Positions 47,596 through 61,807 of a DNA stretch of 64,000 bases are shown here, piece by piece. Location of the stretch: the NCBI GenBank assembly GCA_905250115.1, contig CAJNOI010000065.1:51593-115592 (forward strand), read 5' to 3'. A program made the translations under genes and the position numbers. The notes under the pieces were generated by a model. That model was not told the origin of the DNA, did not search any database, and saw only the letters and a program-made list of their open reading frames with translations. This DNA is from Adineta steineri (lineage: Eukaryota; Rotifera; Eurotatoria; Adinetida; Adinetidae). How positions within the stretch are numbered: the first letter of the stretch is position 1; each line of letters opens with the position of its first letter.

Positions 47596-48795
47596 TTAAT
47601 TTGTTCGATATTTTTTAATCCAAATTCCATAAGCTTGAGCTAAATCTGTTGTTGTAAAATTTTTCTTATAATAATCAACTAATGGTGAAGTCTTTTTTGA
47701 TATATCCATATCATAACCGGTTTGTAAATCATTTAAATTAATCATAAGTGTTGCTTGACGAGTTTTTGTACTTGCAGCTAATTCTTTGGCATAATCAGTA
47801 AAATTTTCTTTCTTATTATTAAAATATTTTTCAGCAGCTAATGCTAATAGAACTGTAATTTTCATTTTTTTTGGGTAATAATTTTTTAATGTAAAACGAT
47901 ATGGACGAAATAAAAAACGTTCACGATCTAGTGATGGAACTTTTAATGTTAAACCAACACGTGGTGAAGCAATAATATCTTGATTTGTTTGAGATTTGCA
48001 TGAACGTAAATAGATAAATTGATTTTGATTAAAAACATGTAAATTTTTATTTAATTTTATTTCAACGAGTTCTTTGATTGTTTCACTATTACATAAATTT
48101 AATATAGCATCAACAACTAAACAACTTCCTTCATAGATTTGTTTAGTTTCTTTATTTTCTATTGATCGAATAAGTATACCACCGTAGGAAGTATCATTTA
48201 GTGAACCAAATGTTATATCTAAACCTCTAGAGAAAAAAACAAGGGCTTAAAAATAGATGTATTTAATTTTATTTTACTTNNNNNNNNNNNNNNNNNNNNN
48301 NNNNNNNNNNNNNNNNNNNNNNNNNNNNNNNNNNNNNNNNNNNNNNNNNNNNNNNNNNNNNNNNNNNNNNNNNNNNNNNAAAAAAACAAGGGCTTAAAAA
48401 TAGATGTATTTAATTTTATTTTACTTGTAAGTTCCACCTTTATAACTAGCTGTTGATGATGTACCTTGTCGATGAAAATACCAATTTGAATAATGTATTT
48501 GTTCAGGATGTCGATGTGCAAATGTATCTTGATGACGAATTTGATGATATAAATAAAATTCAATTTCACATAAACGAAAATTATGTTCTTTGTTTATAAC
48601 TAATTCATATCCATTCATTAATTTATTAGCAATTGTTTGAAATGCATTTTGATAATCAGTTTCATTAAAATTTTTATCGTCTAAACGAAGAAGATCAGTA
48701 GAATCAGATTCAATTTTTGCATATTTTTCTATTGGTTCTTCAATGTCAGTTGTGTTTGACTCGGTAATATTTAATTTACGTTTATTACGAGACAT
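47596..48795 (-). CDS. Conserved uncharacterised protein, 2 exons (intron interrupted by an assembly gap)
   Basis: Exons 48425-48795 and 47596-48226 join in frame (1,002 nt, 333 aa). The N-terminal 35 residues are basic then acidic (MSRNKRKLNITESNTTDIEE). The core carries patterned blocks: HNFRLCEIEFYLYHQ, DTFAHRHPEQIHYSNWYFHR, SYKGGTYKGLDITFGSLND, YGGILIRSIENKET and YEGSCLVVDAILNL, then a Lys-rich C-terminus (GIWIKKYRTN). I recall similar E-x-E-F-Y ... H-x-D-P-F ... WYFHR ... GGTYKGLD ... GGILIR proteins in fungi, bacteria and plants, some loosely annotated as DNA-glycosylase-like, but I cannot confirm any activity. The conserved His and Glu residues suggest an enzyme. The intron holds a 100-N gap flanked by identical 47-bp copies; without the gap it is a normal 51-bp intron. 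Confidence 0.75.
48233..48426. other. 100-N assembly gap flanked by identical 47-bp sequences (likely false duplication)
   Basis: Exactly 100 N (48280-48379) separate two identical 47-bp sequences (48233-48279 and 48380-48426). Collapsing one copy leaves a single 51-bp GT-AG intron with correct phase. The scaffolder probably failed to merge overlapping contig ends. Confidence 0.9.
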
Positions 48796-49741
48796 CTGAA
48801 AATGTATATTTAACAAACGAGGTATTTTTCATCTCTAAATACAAAAGAAATAATTGTCAAAAGCAAATTAACAAACCTATTTCAATTAGGAATAATGTCA
48901 AAGTTATAATTTACAGAAACGACGACCACCTGTTATATTGATTTATTGACAGTAAATAGTAATTTCACATTGTTGTGAAATAGCCATGTGAATACATATA
49001 ACGAAATGAAAGATATGATGAATCATGTTTATATTTATTCTCTCTAGGACTATATTCGAGAATGTGACTAATGGATTTTTATTTTATAATGATATCAAAC
49101 AAAAACCGAGTTTTAATATTACGACTGTTGATATTACCAATATTAAATAACTGTTTGTATTATACCTAACTTTAGATAGTTTGGTCTAAAAAAAAAGATA
49201 GTATCACCGAATCAAAAATGATTATAGTAACAATTCTTATCCATTGATGTCACTAGCAAACAAACTGTTTATTGAATACTTGATCTTTCGAAAATGCTGG
49301 AGATGGGTTTTGAGATATATATCGAAGAAAGAACGATAATATAATAAAGCATTATTCGCTCGATCCGGCTGATTTATTAATCTAAACTTCAGACAAAAGA
49401 TGCGTATCTTTTGTTCAAAATACAAAAATAACACAAAAAAAAAGAACGTGAGAAAAACAGAGTGCTTTCAATATAAATGAAGAGAGTATAAGCAAAAGGA
49501 AAATTAGGTTAAACAATATAAAGAAACATCAACACCGTTTGTTTAAAAAAAAGCAACACAAAGAAAAAGCAGAGGCTCTTTTTTGAATAGAAAATTGATC
49601 TTTCGTAAGTTAAGATTTCGTTTTACAACCGGTAAAAAATAATGCGAACGCGCAAATAAAATAATTATTAAGAGTCATTCTCACAAACGGGTATGAAATG
49701 CGCGTGTATTATAAGAATAATATCTACAAGATGAATTTGAA
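48796..49741. other. Intergenic region between the large low-complexity gene and the conserved unknown
   Basis: AT-rich. No supported coding exon; frames in this interval are short and unlike protein. Confidence 0.5.
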
Positions 49742-49790
49742 TTAACTTTTTTTCTTATTACCGCGAAAGAGCCGTTCAAAGACGTTCATC

Positions 49791-49821
<31 letters not shown>

Positions 49822-52800
49822 CATGTTTATCGGTTGTAGTTGTAAATTCATTCATAAGATTTCCTGTTGATGTTTTGAGATCAGAATTTGTTGAAGATAT
49901 TTTATTATCCACGTCTTGTTCATTAGTTTTATGAGTATAATGATTATCATTGGTTGATAAACGAGCCGAGTAAGATGTTGGTTGTTGAGATTCATAATTA
50001 TATGTGGGTGGTGCAGGTGCTGGACGTTTAGTATCATGTTTAGCTGGTGAAAAAACTGAAACAGGTATATTTCGTCGTTGACCAGTAGGAGACGAACGAC
50101 GATGTTCATCCGTACGTCTTGGTGTTCTGAAAATAGATTTATTGTAAATTAGAACAAGATGATGATGATGAAGATGCTAATTCTATTAATTTTTTATAGA
50201 TACTCTGAAAATACATTTTGTTTTAATCTAATAATTAGATATAAGATCTTGTTATCTGATTCTTTCTATAGATGTCTTTGACATTCCCCGACAGCAACCT
50301 TATGATAATCAAATAAGAATTAGATATACATGGCTACCAATCGAACAGACACCCCGAAAGATAACAAGATTTAATGAGTGTCGTAATTAATGGAACTAAT
50401 ATTCGATCATTCCAATACAGTTAGCATCTAAATACTAGTACATAATTAGACCTTGTCTGATACGAATAACTTATTCAACTGAATCTATTAAGATGATCTT
50501 TCATGCAATGAAATAGTACTCGTTAAAACAAGGTCATAAGTTAAAACTATAAAAATATATTTTTTAATTAATCCGAACCTGTTGTTAACATCTGTCGTCG
50601 ATGAATTGGAATCTCTCCTATCGAAAGTAATTGGAATTATTGTTGGTGGTTTTATTCGTGATGGTGTATTTGTAACAGATGATATCGGTTGTGATGGTTG
50701 ATTATGATTATGATTATTATTATTTCCATAACGATGAACAGGAATAGCTGTACGTATTCTATTATCTAATATTTTTGGTTGATAATTATCATCATTATAT
50801 GACATATTCTCATCATTTTCAATTTCCGGTTGTTGACTTTCAGATTCAAGTGGAGTACCATTATAACTTTGTGTACGAATACCTTGATTATCTTTTGTAT
50901 ATGTAAAACTAGTTCCATTAGATGGACGTTTTAATGATGATGTTCGATATGCACTCGTTGGTGTAAGTGGTACACGTGGTGATGGTCCATCACGACGACC
51001 ATTATTAATAGGCATAAATTTTGATGATGGTACTGTTCGTTGTTCATCATCAATATCATTTTCTTCATGATCAATTATTGTTTGATTATTATTATTATTT
51101 GTCGTCGTCGAAGCCGTACGAGATTGCAAATTCTTTAATCTAGCTCGACCATCAACAGATTTTGAACGTTGACATTTATTTGTTAATAATGATATTTCAT
51201 CGTTCGTATTATTATTTTCAATTGGTTTTGATGTTTCTTCAAATTCAATTTCACATGATTTTAAATTATTTGATGGAATTTGTGATGAATTTTTATTTAA
51301 TAAATTTGAACATGAATTTGAACTTGATTTTGATAATGATGCTTTCGTTCCTGTATAAGCAAGACGATGAAATACAGAATCTCCTGATATATGACCATTA
51401 TTTTGACCTAAAATATCGAAATTATTGATCAACATTGTAGAAAAAAATAAACTAATTACTCTCGTATCGTTAAATATTTATACTTAGTCTAGTGGAATTA
51501 ATTTTCCTGTTTGTTTTTATATGTACATAAAAGCTAATAATATTTTGTACAAAATAATTGTATAGATATCAAGGACATTAGTCTTATGAAAAGCTATTTT
51601 TAATCTAAACTAATATTGTTGATGAGAATCGTTTAGTTACTTGAAAATGTTGCTGTTTTTTTTATAAGGCTTCAATGTAACCCTGAATAGGTTTTTTTTT
51701 ATTAATGTTCACAAGGATATTTTCAAAGGTTTCAGTTTCTATAATTTATTCCGAGTATGGAATAGATTATTATCAAGAAAGTATAATCAGAATGTATAAA
51801 AAATGCTCAAGAATAATTAATAATAATGTCGAACATCTATATATTCGCTTGCCAGATATGTACTTAAACTAAGAAATTCTGCTCAATGAAGCAAAGAGAG
51901 TCTAACGATAAATTATGCATAAGATTATAAATCTAGAATGAAATAATTTCTACCTGACGGTGGTGATTGTGAATTATCTGGTGACATTTTATTTGACATC
52001 ATTTGTTCATTATTTCTACGACCATTTTGTTGGTGTAGATTTGTTCGTGTGGATACAGATGGTGGAGGTAATCTTTGTGTATGAATCATTGGTGCTCGAA
52101 TATGACTTGGTCTTGTTGGTCGTTGTTGTTTCGAACTTTCTGATGAATGAATACTTGATGGTGATGGTACTCGATCACGTAAATCATCTTGTTCTTGTAA
52201 TATTGTATTATATGGATCAAATTGTTGATTATAATGATTATCGATTGGTCGAAAACCTGATGAATTTGTTATTGTTGCTGGATATGCATGATGAATAAAT
52301 GTATCTCGTGGAAGTGTTTGACTGCTATTATTGTTGTTGTTATTAATATTTTCTGAGAGATATTCATCAATCGAATGTCGTCGATATGCATCATTAATAT
52401 CATCATTTCGAAAATTTTCTCGACGAAAACGTGGTGGAATAGCTGGAGGTTCATCTGCCATATTCATATATTGATTTCCCATTGTATATGGATTATGTGA
52501 ATTACCAAATATTGATGATGAATAACCATCACCTATACTTGTATTATCAATATAAGAATTATTTAGATCATCATGACGTGTCTGTCGACGACGTCCTATT
52601 ATTGATTGATAACCTCCCATACTACTATTACTACTAGTACTTGTTGTCATTAATGTTGAACGATTTGAATTTGGGTAATTATCTTGAAAATTTCCCTGAT
52701 GTGATGAATAATTATTTGGTTGTTGATATTGATTTGTTGATAGAAGACTATTTTGTATTTGAGAATTAAATCGTTCAAGTGCTCGACGAACACTTTAATG

Positions 52801-55800
52801 AAAAGAAAAGAAAAGAAATATTTCCTTATATGCAAAAGAGATTTCTGCTTTTAAACTTACATTGGATCATCAGAATAAGGTGATTGATTCGAATTATTTG
52901 ATGTATACATTGAATTATACGAAGGTGCTGGTAAAGATTGTTGACTATAATAATTATTTGTTGATGGAATTGTAGCAGAACGAAGAGGTGCAGCAAAAGC
53001 AGATGATGGTTGTGTTTGATATTGATTTTCAACAGCTGGTCGATATGGTGTTGGACGTTGTATATCATTCTGCTGACCATATTTCGGTGGTAATTGATTT
53101 GTTTCTTGATTAAATGATGTTGATGTTTCTATTGATGGTAATCCAACATTACGACGTGGACGTGTATATTCACAACTATATGTAGAATATGATTGTGTTG
53201 GTGTTGCATAACTAGTAGATGATTCTGCTGTACGAACAAATGTTGGTTCAAGACTTTTAATTAATGTATTTGGTAAATGAAAACCAGATTGATTTGTAGA
53301 CATTTCATTGGATGAACGATTTCGTTGTAATTGATTTGATATATCAACATCATCAAGATTTGTTGTTTGACCAATTACCAAATCTCTTGATGTAAGCATA
53401 TCTTCTGAACGTGATCGTTGACGTAAACTAAGAGGTTGTAGTTGTTGTTGTTGTTGATTATTTGATGTAACATAGATTGGTTGTGCTGGTACACGCATAA
53501 CAGGTATATTATTTTCATTAGTTGAATTCATATCATTTATTGTAGACATATCTGTTGATGATGATGGTGCACCATAACGTTGATGTATTGATATATGTTT
53601 TGCTTTATTATTAAATGTTGGTGATTGTGATGATTCACTATAACGTGATAAACGATCATTTGCAGGTTGTAATGAACCAAGTGTATAGTTTTCCGTATAC
53701 CATGTTTCATTAGAATCATTTGTAGTTGTTGGAGGAGTAGGAGGAATTGTTCGTTTTAAATTTGATTCAAGACGCATTAAGGCACGTCGTGTAACAGGAT
53801 CTTGAATTTCATCATAATTCATTGATTTTGTTTGAGTTAATGTACGATTTTTTTCATCAAAACGTTCAAGTGCACGACGAATTATAGGATCTTGTATTTC
53901 TTCAGATTTTACTGTATAATCAGTTTGAGCTACTACTGTTGGTTGTTGTTGTTGTTGATCAGTCATAGTAAGTGATTCACGACTTTGACGTTCTCTCATA
54001 CGTTCAACAGTATTTAAACGACGACGACCTTCTAATTGAAAACGATAAGGTGTAAAAGCTGGTTGTTCAGTTGTTGATGACTGTGAAATAACTGTATCTA
54101 ATGAACTATTTATTCGTGCATTATCACTTGATATTGTTGATGATAATATATTTGAATTTTCTGCTTCATTTATAAGGTCATTTTTATTTGTGTTTATTGT
54201 ATCATCTACTATATCTTGCTTTTCTTCATCATGTTGATCTTTAATGTCAGCACTCATCATTGATTTATTATCAACAACTACTAGAATAATAAAAAATAAA
54301 GAATCAAAAAAAAAATATGTTACACATTGTATAGATATGCTAATCGTACGTGACTAAAATAAACAACCTTGAAGCGATATACTTTTTCATAACTTAACCA
54401 AACGATAATCATACGAAAGAGAGACGAAGAAGAAGAAATCATTCATTCGTTCTTGTTCTATTGATTAGTTTCATCTTTAATATTAATATAGAGTAGCCAG
54501 AGGTTTCACATTACTTGTTTCTTTTTTTTTTCTATTGATAAAAGAAAATATTCGATTGCTAGTACTACACTACAGTGATAAAAGACGAACACCGCACTAA
54601 GCAAATATGAACTTTTTCTGCTGCATTAAGTTCTATGTGCACTTGTGCTTGTTCTTTATTTTTTGTTGAATTGTAAGACCTTTTAGATAAGTTTATGAAT
54701 GCTAGTCTATCAATAGATGGGAGATCTTATTTTAGAGAACAACGAAGACATTAACAAACCTTTACATATATGTATAGGTATCGAAAAATGATTTATAAAA
54801 AATTTATTATAGACCATGAAATCATGTTCTATGTACTCGTTAATATCGTATATGTTATTGTGTGCCCATTTTCTCTTTTGATATGTAAATAATTTGTGCT
54901 GATGTAATCACCAAACTGCCGGGTAAATCCCTAATCAACATTCTAGAGAAAGGCGAGAAACAAGACATAAGCTATTGGGAACAATTAGGTGTACAAGTCT
55001 GTCTGTTATCACCTCCTGTCAATTCCATAGTGTAATAGATACTCGTCCAGTAGACTAGAAAAAATGTGCATGCAGCTGCTTATAATTTACTCACCTCGTT
55101 TGTCATCATCATTTTCTACTATTGTTGATGGTTGCTGCTGTTGTTCTTCCTCCTCCTCTAATTTTTGATCATCTTCATTATTAGTCGTATGATCAGTAGT
55201 TGAATTTGTTGTCGTAAATAAATTAAGTGCTGTTCCATAATTAAGACTATTATCATCAAATGTTTTACGTGGTCGAATATAACTATCTGCTTGAGAAGAT
55301 GATGATACTGATTTTAATTCATCATTAAATGAAACTGCAGTTGAACGAAATTGTTGTTCTTCATCTTTCAATAGATTTTCAAGTGATTTTCTTGATGTTG
55401 AAAGGGATGCTGACCATGGTGATTTGCCTTTATTTGCTAATGAATTTGTATCTTCTCTAGTAGTTTTAACAGCAGCAGCAGCAGCATTCATACGTTCTTC
55501 AAAACGTTGTAAAGCACGTAGTGCAATAGGATCATTGGCGGGCTCTTGAGGTGTTATTAAAGATTCTTTAGCTAATACAGCAATCGAGGGTTCCAATGAT
55601 TCATCATATGTTGTATCAGCTACTTTAGATAATGCTTTTTCATAACAAGATAGAACATTACCAAATTTTAAAGAATCATCATTAATAGTTGTATTATTTG
55701 ATTGTGATGATGATGATGATGATTGTTTTGGTTCATCATCAGTGTGAATATAATCCGTTGGTTCTATTGATTCATCATTTTGAGCTGATATAACTTCTTC

Positions 55801-58800
55801 TTCATCATCTGGTATTTCTTCGATTTCAACTTTTTTATATAATTCTTCATTTTCATCAATATTAGCCGTTGCCATTGTATTTAAAGCGTTTGATGGCGTC
55901 TGCACTGGCGACTCATCTTCTGTCCGCTGCTGGTTGAATTGCTCTAACGTTGGTAATGGCGATGATGGTCGTTCTCTTTCTCCTTCTTCTTCTTCTTCTT
56001 TTTCTTTTTTCTCTTCGTGTAACAAGGCTGTTTGTGCTGGGTCGTCGTTTATTAATATTATTCCCGACGCGTGGTAGTCGTGTATGAAGCTACTGATGTT
56101 CTTTTTCTCTTCGTCGGCGTTATAGTCGTCGTTACAACGTTGTTCTTCTTCTATTTTTTCTTCGCCTTTTTCTTTTGATAAAGGTTCGATAGATTTGTTC
56201 TCATCTGTAGTTAACGTCAAAGAAGGAGGAGGAGCTATTGATATTAACGGCAAAGAAGAAGACATCAAGTTTGAGTCAGATGGATTAGTTATTACAGCCG
56301 AACTGTTCTCTTCATTAGTTAGTTGATTATCAACTGATTCATGATTCAGATTTGTTATTGTGTCTGTAGGACATTCCATAGTTGTTGATAATAATGGACC
56401 TTGTTTCACTCTCATCATTATTTCTTCTTCCGATAAACATATCACTTCGGGTACAGTTACTGGTAGTTGTCCATCATCATTGTTTTTACTAACATCAGTA
56501 ATTATCATTGCTGGTGTATCTAAATGAAAAAGCAAAAAAATTAGATAAAAACCATAACGAAAAAAACACACACACAGAGGAAACTTTTTTTCGTTTCTAT
56601 ACAAATTATATTGATGATTCAATCGTTGACCATATGTGTAATACATGAAAACGATAGCAATCAATCATTTGAGAAATAAAAAAAAGAAATCATCCATAGG
56701 TGGGATCGATACAATAAACAGGATTTTATCGACCTTGTATTTTATTCTCGTGTACACACATGTGTATGCATTTTTTCTATTGATGAAATTATGATTAGTA
56801 TTGATAGAAATTCTCGCTTCTTTTTTTTTTATTTTATATTATTCTTGTCGTTTACAAACAAAATGAGAATAATGAATTTTTTCTCTCTGTACCTTCCAAT
56901 GATAATTCAACTATTTGATCAGGATTGGTTTTGTTCACCATGATTATTGTTGGCGATGTGTTAATCTCCTACAAATAAAAAGAAAAAAGAAATAAAGTTG
57001 AATATATACACTTGAACTTTAAAATATCTTGTATATGATCATATTAAAGAAGGAGAAAAAAAGAAAATGTCGACACTTTGTTCAATTAAAGCTGTATATA
57101 GTATTGTCAGACATAGAAATTCAAAGCGGTCAATCTAGTTAAAGAATCGGTCAATCAAACAGCAGAATTATTATAGTTGAAATGAATAATTAAAATTTCA
57201 AAATTGACTGACATTCAAGGACAACTGATGAAACACGATAATATCGTTACGGTTATTGAGGTAGACATTGATCGATCCAGTGTATAATTAGTTATGCTTT
57301 CATTAGTTCGATGAATATTGTTATGATGATGATGTGAAGGAGGAGACAACAGAATAATTATGATAAAAAAAAAAGTAGAAGTAAAACTACTCAATGAATA
57401 CATCGTCTTTATACTAAAGTTGAATAGTTTTGATTGACAACAGTTTAATATGTTCATTAAGAAACGGTAAAGATTTTTTCTCTTTTTCTTTTTTGATCTT
57501 TTTTTCAAGGTTTCATAAGTAAAAGTATTCGGTCAATGAAAGCATATATAGTTATTTGAGCACATTGATAAATTCAACAACTTATTCTAATTGCCCAAAG
57601 CATCTTACTCTCAAAAGTGTTCATATCTAATTTACTCTAACCCTACGGCAATCTATTCACTAAAGATTTAATTGTACTTGAACAATTTTTCTTCTTTTCT
57701 TACATATAGGACAAAGTCTTCAAGCAATTCTATTTAACATATTCTATTTTTTTACAAAATATAATTATTAAAGTTGGTAACAATCATAATATGACACCTA
57801 TGGTGAATTACCCCTGCTGTCTCTTTTTGATAGATATAATTTAGATTTTCTTTACATCATCCTTGATCGATTTCTTATTGAATTTTTATATTCATATTGA
57901 AATTTTTATAAAATAAAGAAAAAAAAAGAAAGATTTATAAATTTATTTACCTCGGTATTTGTCGATTGAGTTGAATTTAATTTATCATCTGTATTAATTT
58001 CAGTTTCAATTTCATTCTTATCCTTTTTATCTATTGTAGTTGATGATGATGATGGTGAAACTTTACGTCGAAGTACAGCAATTGGTGGAAATTCGACAGT
58101 TAATAAGGCTTTTGTTGATGATTGTTCATTGTCATTCTTATCAGTTTTTGTCGATACTGTCCAACGTTCATGCATTTTTTTTTCACGTCGAGACATTTTA
58201 TCAGTATTATTCATTGTTATCGGTTCGCTATTCTCGATAGCACTATCATCATTAGTTAATCTTGTACAAATGTTATTGTTCGATTGAGTATTATCATTTA
58301 ATGAATCGGTCGATATTGTTGTTTTCGATTCGGAGACGACATTCAATAAAGAACCATCTATTTACAAGTATGTTATTCAATAGAAAACAAAAGTATATAT
58401 ATATATATTGTTTACCTTGATTGAATGATGTACTCGAAGGATTATTTATATCATCAAGTTCTTGTACCATGTTTTGTATATCAATTGATGAAGAATTTGG
58501 TGATAGATATATACTAGGTGATGATTCAGATTCAAATGATCTATAGTTATCATTCGTTATTAGTAATTGTTCATCAGATGACGATAATGGCAAGTGACAC
58601 TTGAATAGAGTAAGGTAGAAAACTAATATAATGTGTTCATCAGAGATATATTATTGTTGATTGTTTCGTATTCAAATAAGCGTATATAACTCATACATAT
58701 TTTATCGTTATTCTTACACTTTAACTGTCATCGAATAATGATGATGATGAATGACAAACTACTCTCAAACATATAAAGGTCAATATTATATGCATCTATT

Positions 58801-61800
58801 TTATACTCAAGGATTCACAAATAGTTATATTCGAGGTTATTATTCGAAGAAGAAAAAGGACATGATAATGGAATATTTCATGGTAAGTATTAAAAAAAAA
58901 GAAAAAGAAAGTGTTTTGATAAATATCAACGAATTTAATTACAATTTGATTTATATAATATTTGAAATTTAAAAAATGATTTCTTCTTCATAAGTTTTCA
59001 TCATATAAATTATTAAGGTTTGAGTTTGTCATGTAAATAAACTTGAAATTATTATATGTAATTAATAAAAGAATTTGTTTGTAAAGAATAAATTCTAATT
59101 CTAATATTTAAACAAAATTCTTTGCTAATATTATAATTATAAATATTGTTTTTCTTCTAATAAATGATATGAATACTGATTAAACAAATTGTTATTTTAT
59201 ATAATAATCAATTAATAGATCACAATAGGTGGTCTTACTTGTCCTTGTCAGTCCTTATCATTTTTTTTAATATGGTAGCAATAATATCGGAAGAAAACGA
59301 TATATATATCTATCTATCTTATAATAACTATTCTGTATCAGATAATCTTATGATATTCGAAGAGAGTATTCCTAGTACTCTAAAAAAAATATAAATGTCA
59401 TGATCATATCTATTATATCGATAGATTCATATGGAAAAACTTCTTTAAAATAATTTCCATATTATCATAATAATATGAGACAGACTATCTATAAAAGAAA
59501 ATTATCATACTAAATAGATTTGATTTTGTTTTCAGATAAATTTTCTATAATCGATATGAAATACAATGCTAATTCAACAAATATATCGAACGATTCACAA
59601 AAAATGTAAGTCTATATCGATACAATTGCATAATATATCTACTCGTAAGCTAATAAATTATCTGAATCAATAATATCCAGTTCATTAATGAATATTCTCT
59701 GTACACCAGCTGTCCTACATCTATAAAAATGACTTACCATTGTTTCAGAAGTTGCCATTGAATCTTCCGATTGTGTTCCTTCTAAATCTACAATAAGCCA
59801 TGTTTCTTGTTCAGCTGATGTTGTTGAAAGATTTTCACCGTCTATCGATGATTTCTCTGCCAACATTGTGTCTGTATCGGGATTATATTCACGTACAAAT
59901 GTTTGTTGAGTTAATGTTTTATCACTACTACTTGTTGTATCTGAACTTGATTGATCTGGTGAAAGTTCTACACTTGGTTGTGGTATATCAAAACAACCAT
60001 TACGTACTAAAGTTTGACAAACACTAACAAAATTATTTTTATCAATTATTGGTATTCGTAATATATTCGATGAATTTGTTTCATCATGAATAAATCTTGT
60101 AAAAAGATAATATAGGTATTCAATTAAATTTTGATCAACTTCAGCAACACTTGGACAATTATCTTTTTTATGTTTCTTTTTTGAAATTAATTTATTTTCA
60201 TTGGCTAAACATTCAACACGAAGAACAAGTAAATCAATTAATGTTAAAATTTCATTATTATCGTTTGTTGTTGATAAATTTTCATTTGACATTTTTAAAT
60301 CTATTGTTAATATTTGAGTACGATTAGTTCTTGCAGATGATTTCTATATATCAAGAAAAATAAAATAAAATCTAATCAAATGTAAAATAGTCATAAAAAT
60401 GCATGTCTATTAAAATACGTCATTATGTAACAACGATTAATTTAAATAAAAGAAAAAAAAACTTTTCTTTTTTTTTGACTCGAATGAATTAAAAAATAGT
60501 GTTACTATATAATATTCATATAAGAAATAATATTATACCTGTTTAATATGTTGTTGATAATCATTTTTTTTATCACTTGTAGCTCGTAATTCGTTACGTA
60601 AATGTCGAAGAAATGAAATAACGAGTGATGTGGGAATACTTTTTATATGATTTGTATTTGAATCACTTGCATGTCGACGACGTTTTTTTACATCTTTAAT
60701 AACATTATCATTCGAAGAAAGTAAATGTCGGGTCGGTGATAAAGAGGTCGGTCGAGATGCTGTTTGATATTTTGAACGAGAAGATGTGTTACTAGTTTGT
60801 TTGCTTGAATAAATGCTGTCACTACTGCTATACACTGGAGCTGGTTGCACAGAAGGAAATTGATCGACTAAAGTAAAGGTTGTTGTGTCATCTGTTCAAT
60901 CATACATATATATAAACATATATATATATACACATATCAAGAGCTCTCCTGTTACGAAGAAAAGATGAATGTGTGCAAGATTTGTAATGCAAAATGGACG
61001 ACGCAAATCAGTTTTCGTACATATTTAAACAGTACATATTATATAGAAGCGTAAAACCTTCCTTTTTCTTTTTCTTTCTTTTTTTCTTATATTCTCTCTT
61101 CTTCTCACCTGTTATCATTACCGCGGCAATATCTGTATTATCTTCCTCTTCATCGATGCGATTCATTGTTAACAATCAGTGTTACCATGTACAAAATGAT
61201 AAACGACAAAAGAAAAACTCAAGTCCTTCTTTTTGTTTTATTTCATTTCTATATGTCTTCTCTTTTCTTTGTTAATGTTGTTTGTCTGCATTGTTAAAAA
61301 ATAGAAATATTCACATCGTTTTTTCTCTTCTTAAACACATACATACATACATACATGCATTCTCATTTCATGCGAGGTCATCAGCCATTATTGATTCTAC
61401 TACTTTCTTTTTTTGTTGCTCCTACCGTACTATGACTTCTCTGCGGAAAAAAAACGAAGGACAAAAAAAAAACTGAGTGTGACTTGCAAAAATGATTTAT
61501 TAGTATTTAACTACGCATTTAACAAATATGTAACTATTAGTTATAAAACAGAAATTATGTATAACATGCATGCGTGCTACTCTTTAAACAATCGAAAAAG
61601 AAAGAATACGTGAATATAGTAAACAAATCTAAACACTTTCTATCATCACGGTGTGTGTGTGTATGTGTGTATATGTTATTATACAACCCACTTGAAAAGT
61701 CATGAACTATAAGATTTTTTTCATTGAAGAACTATTACTTATTTTATATTCAATACTGTACATACAAAGGATTGATATATACTAAGGTATTTACCTGTAA

Positions 61801-61807
61801 TATTCAT
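49742..61807 (-). CDS. Giant low-complexity protein with DP-x-x-RRAL-x-RF repeats, 11 exons
   Basis: Exons 61795-61807, 60539-60891, 59738-60343, 58416-58599, 57951-58357, 56893-56968, 55095-56519, 52861-54280, 51954-52792, 50579-51407 and 49742-50126 keep frame at all ten junctions (6,537 nt, 2,178 aa). Most of it is Ser/Thr/Asn/Gln/Glu-rich and probably disordered. A more ordered stretch near residues 70-230 includes VISFLRHLRNELRATSDKKN, LIDLLVLRVECLANENKLIS and VDQNLIEYLYYLFTRFIHDE. Four copies of a short motif occur: DPIALRALQRFEERM (about 874), QDPIIRRALERFDEKN (about 1150), QDPVTRRALMRLESNL (about 1177) and DDPIVRRALERFNSQ (about 1494, across an exon junction). The C-terminus is poly-Asn then MNVFERLFRGNKKKS. 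It may be a cytoskeletal or cortical scaffold, but I do not recognise the family. The short first exon (MNIT) may be one of several alternative starts; exon 63220-63265 could be another. Confidence 0.72.

Noticed and set aside
51162-52298. Plus-strand frames rich in Asn, Leu, Tyr and His over the giant gene
   Set aside because: They are antisense shadows of Ser/Asn-rich coding exons on the minus strand.
55087-56664. The 525-codon frame as a stand-alone single-exon gene
   Set aside because: The part above 56519 is preceded by an acceptor, and the frame joins the exons at 56893-56968 and 52861-54280 in matching phase. It is the central exon of the giant gene.
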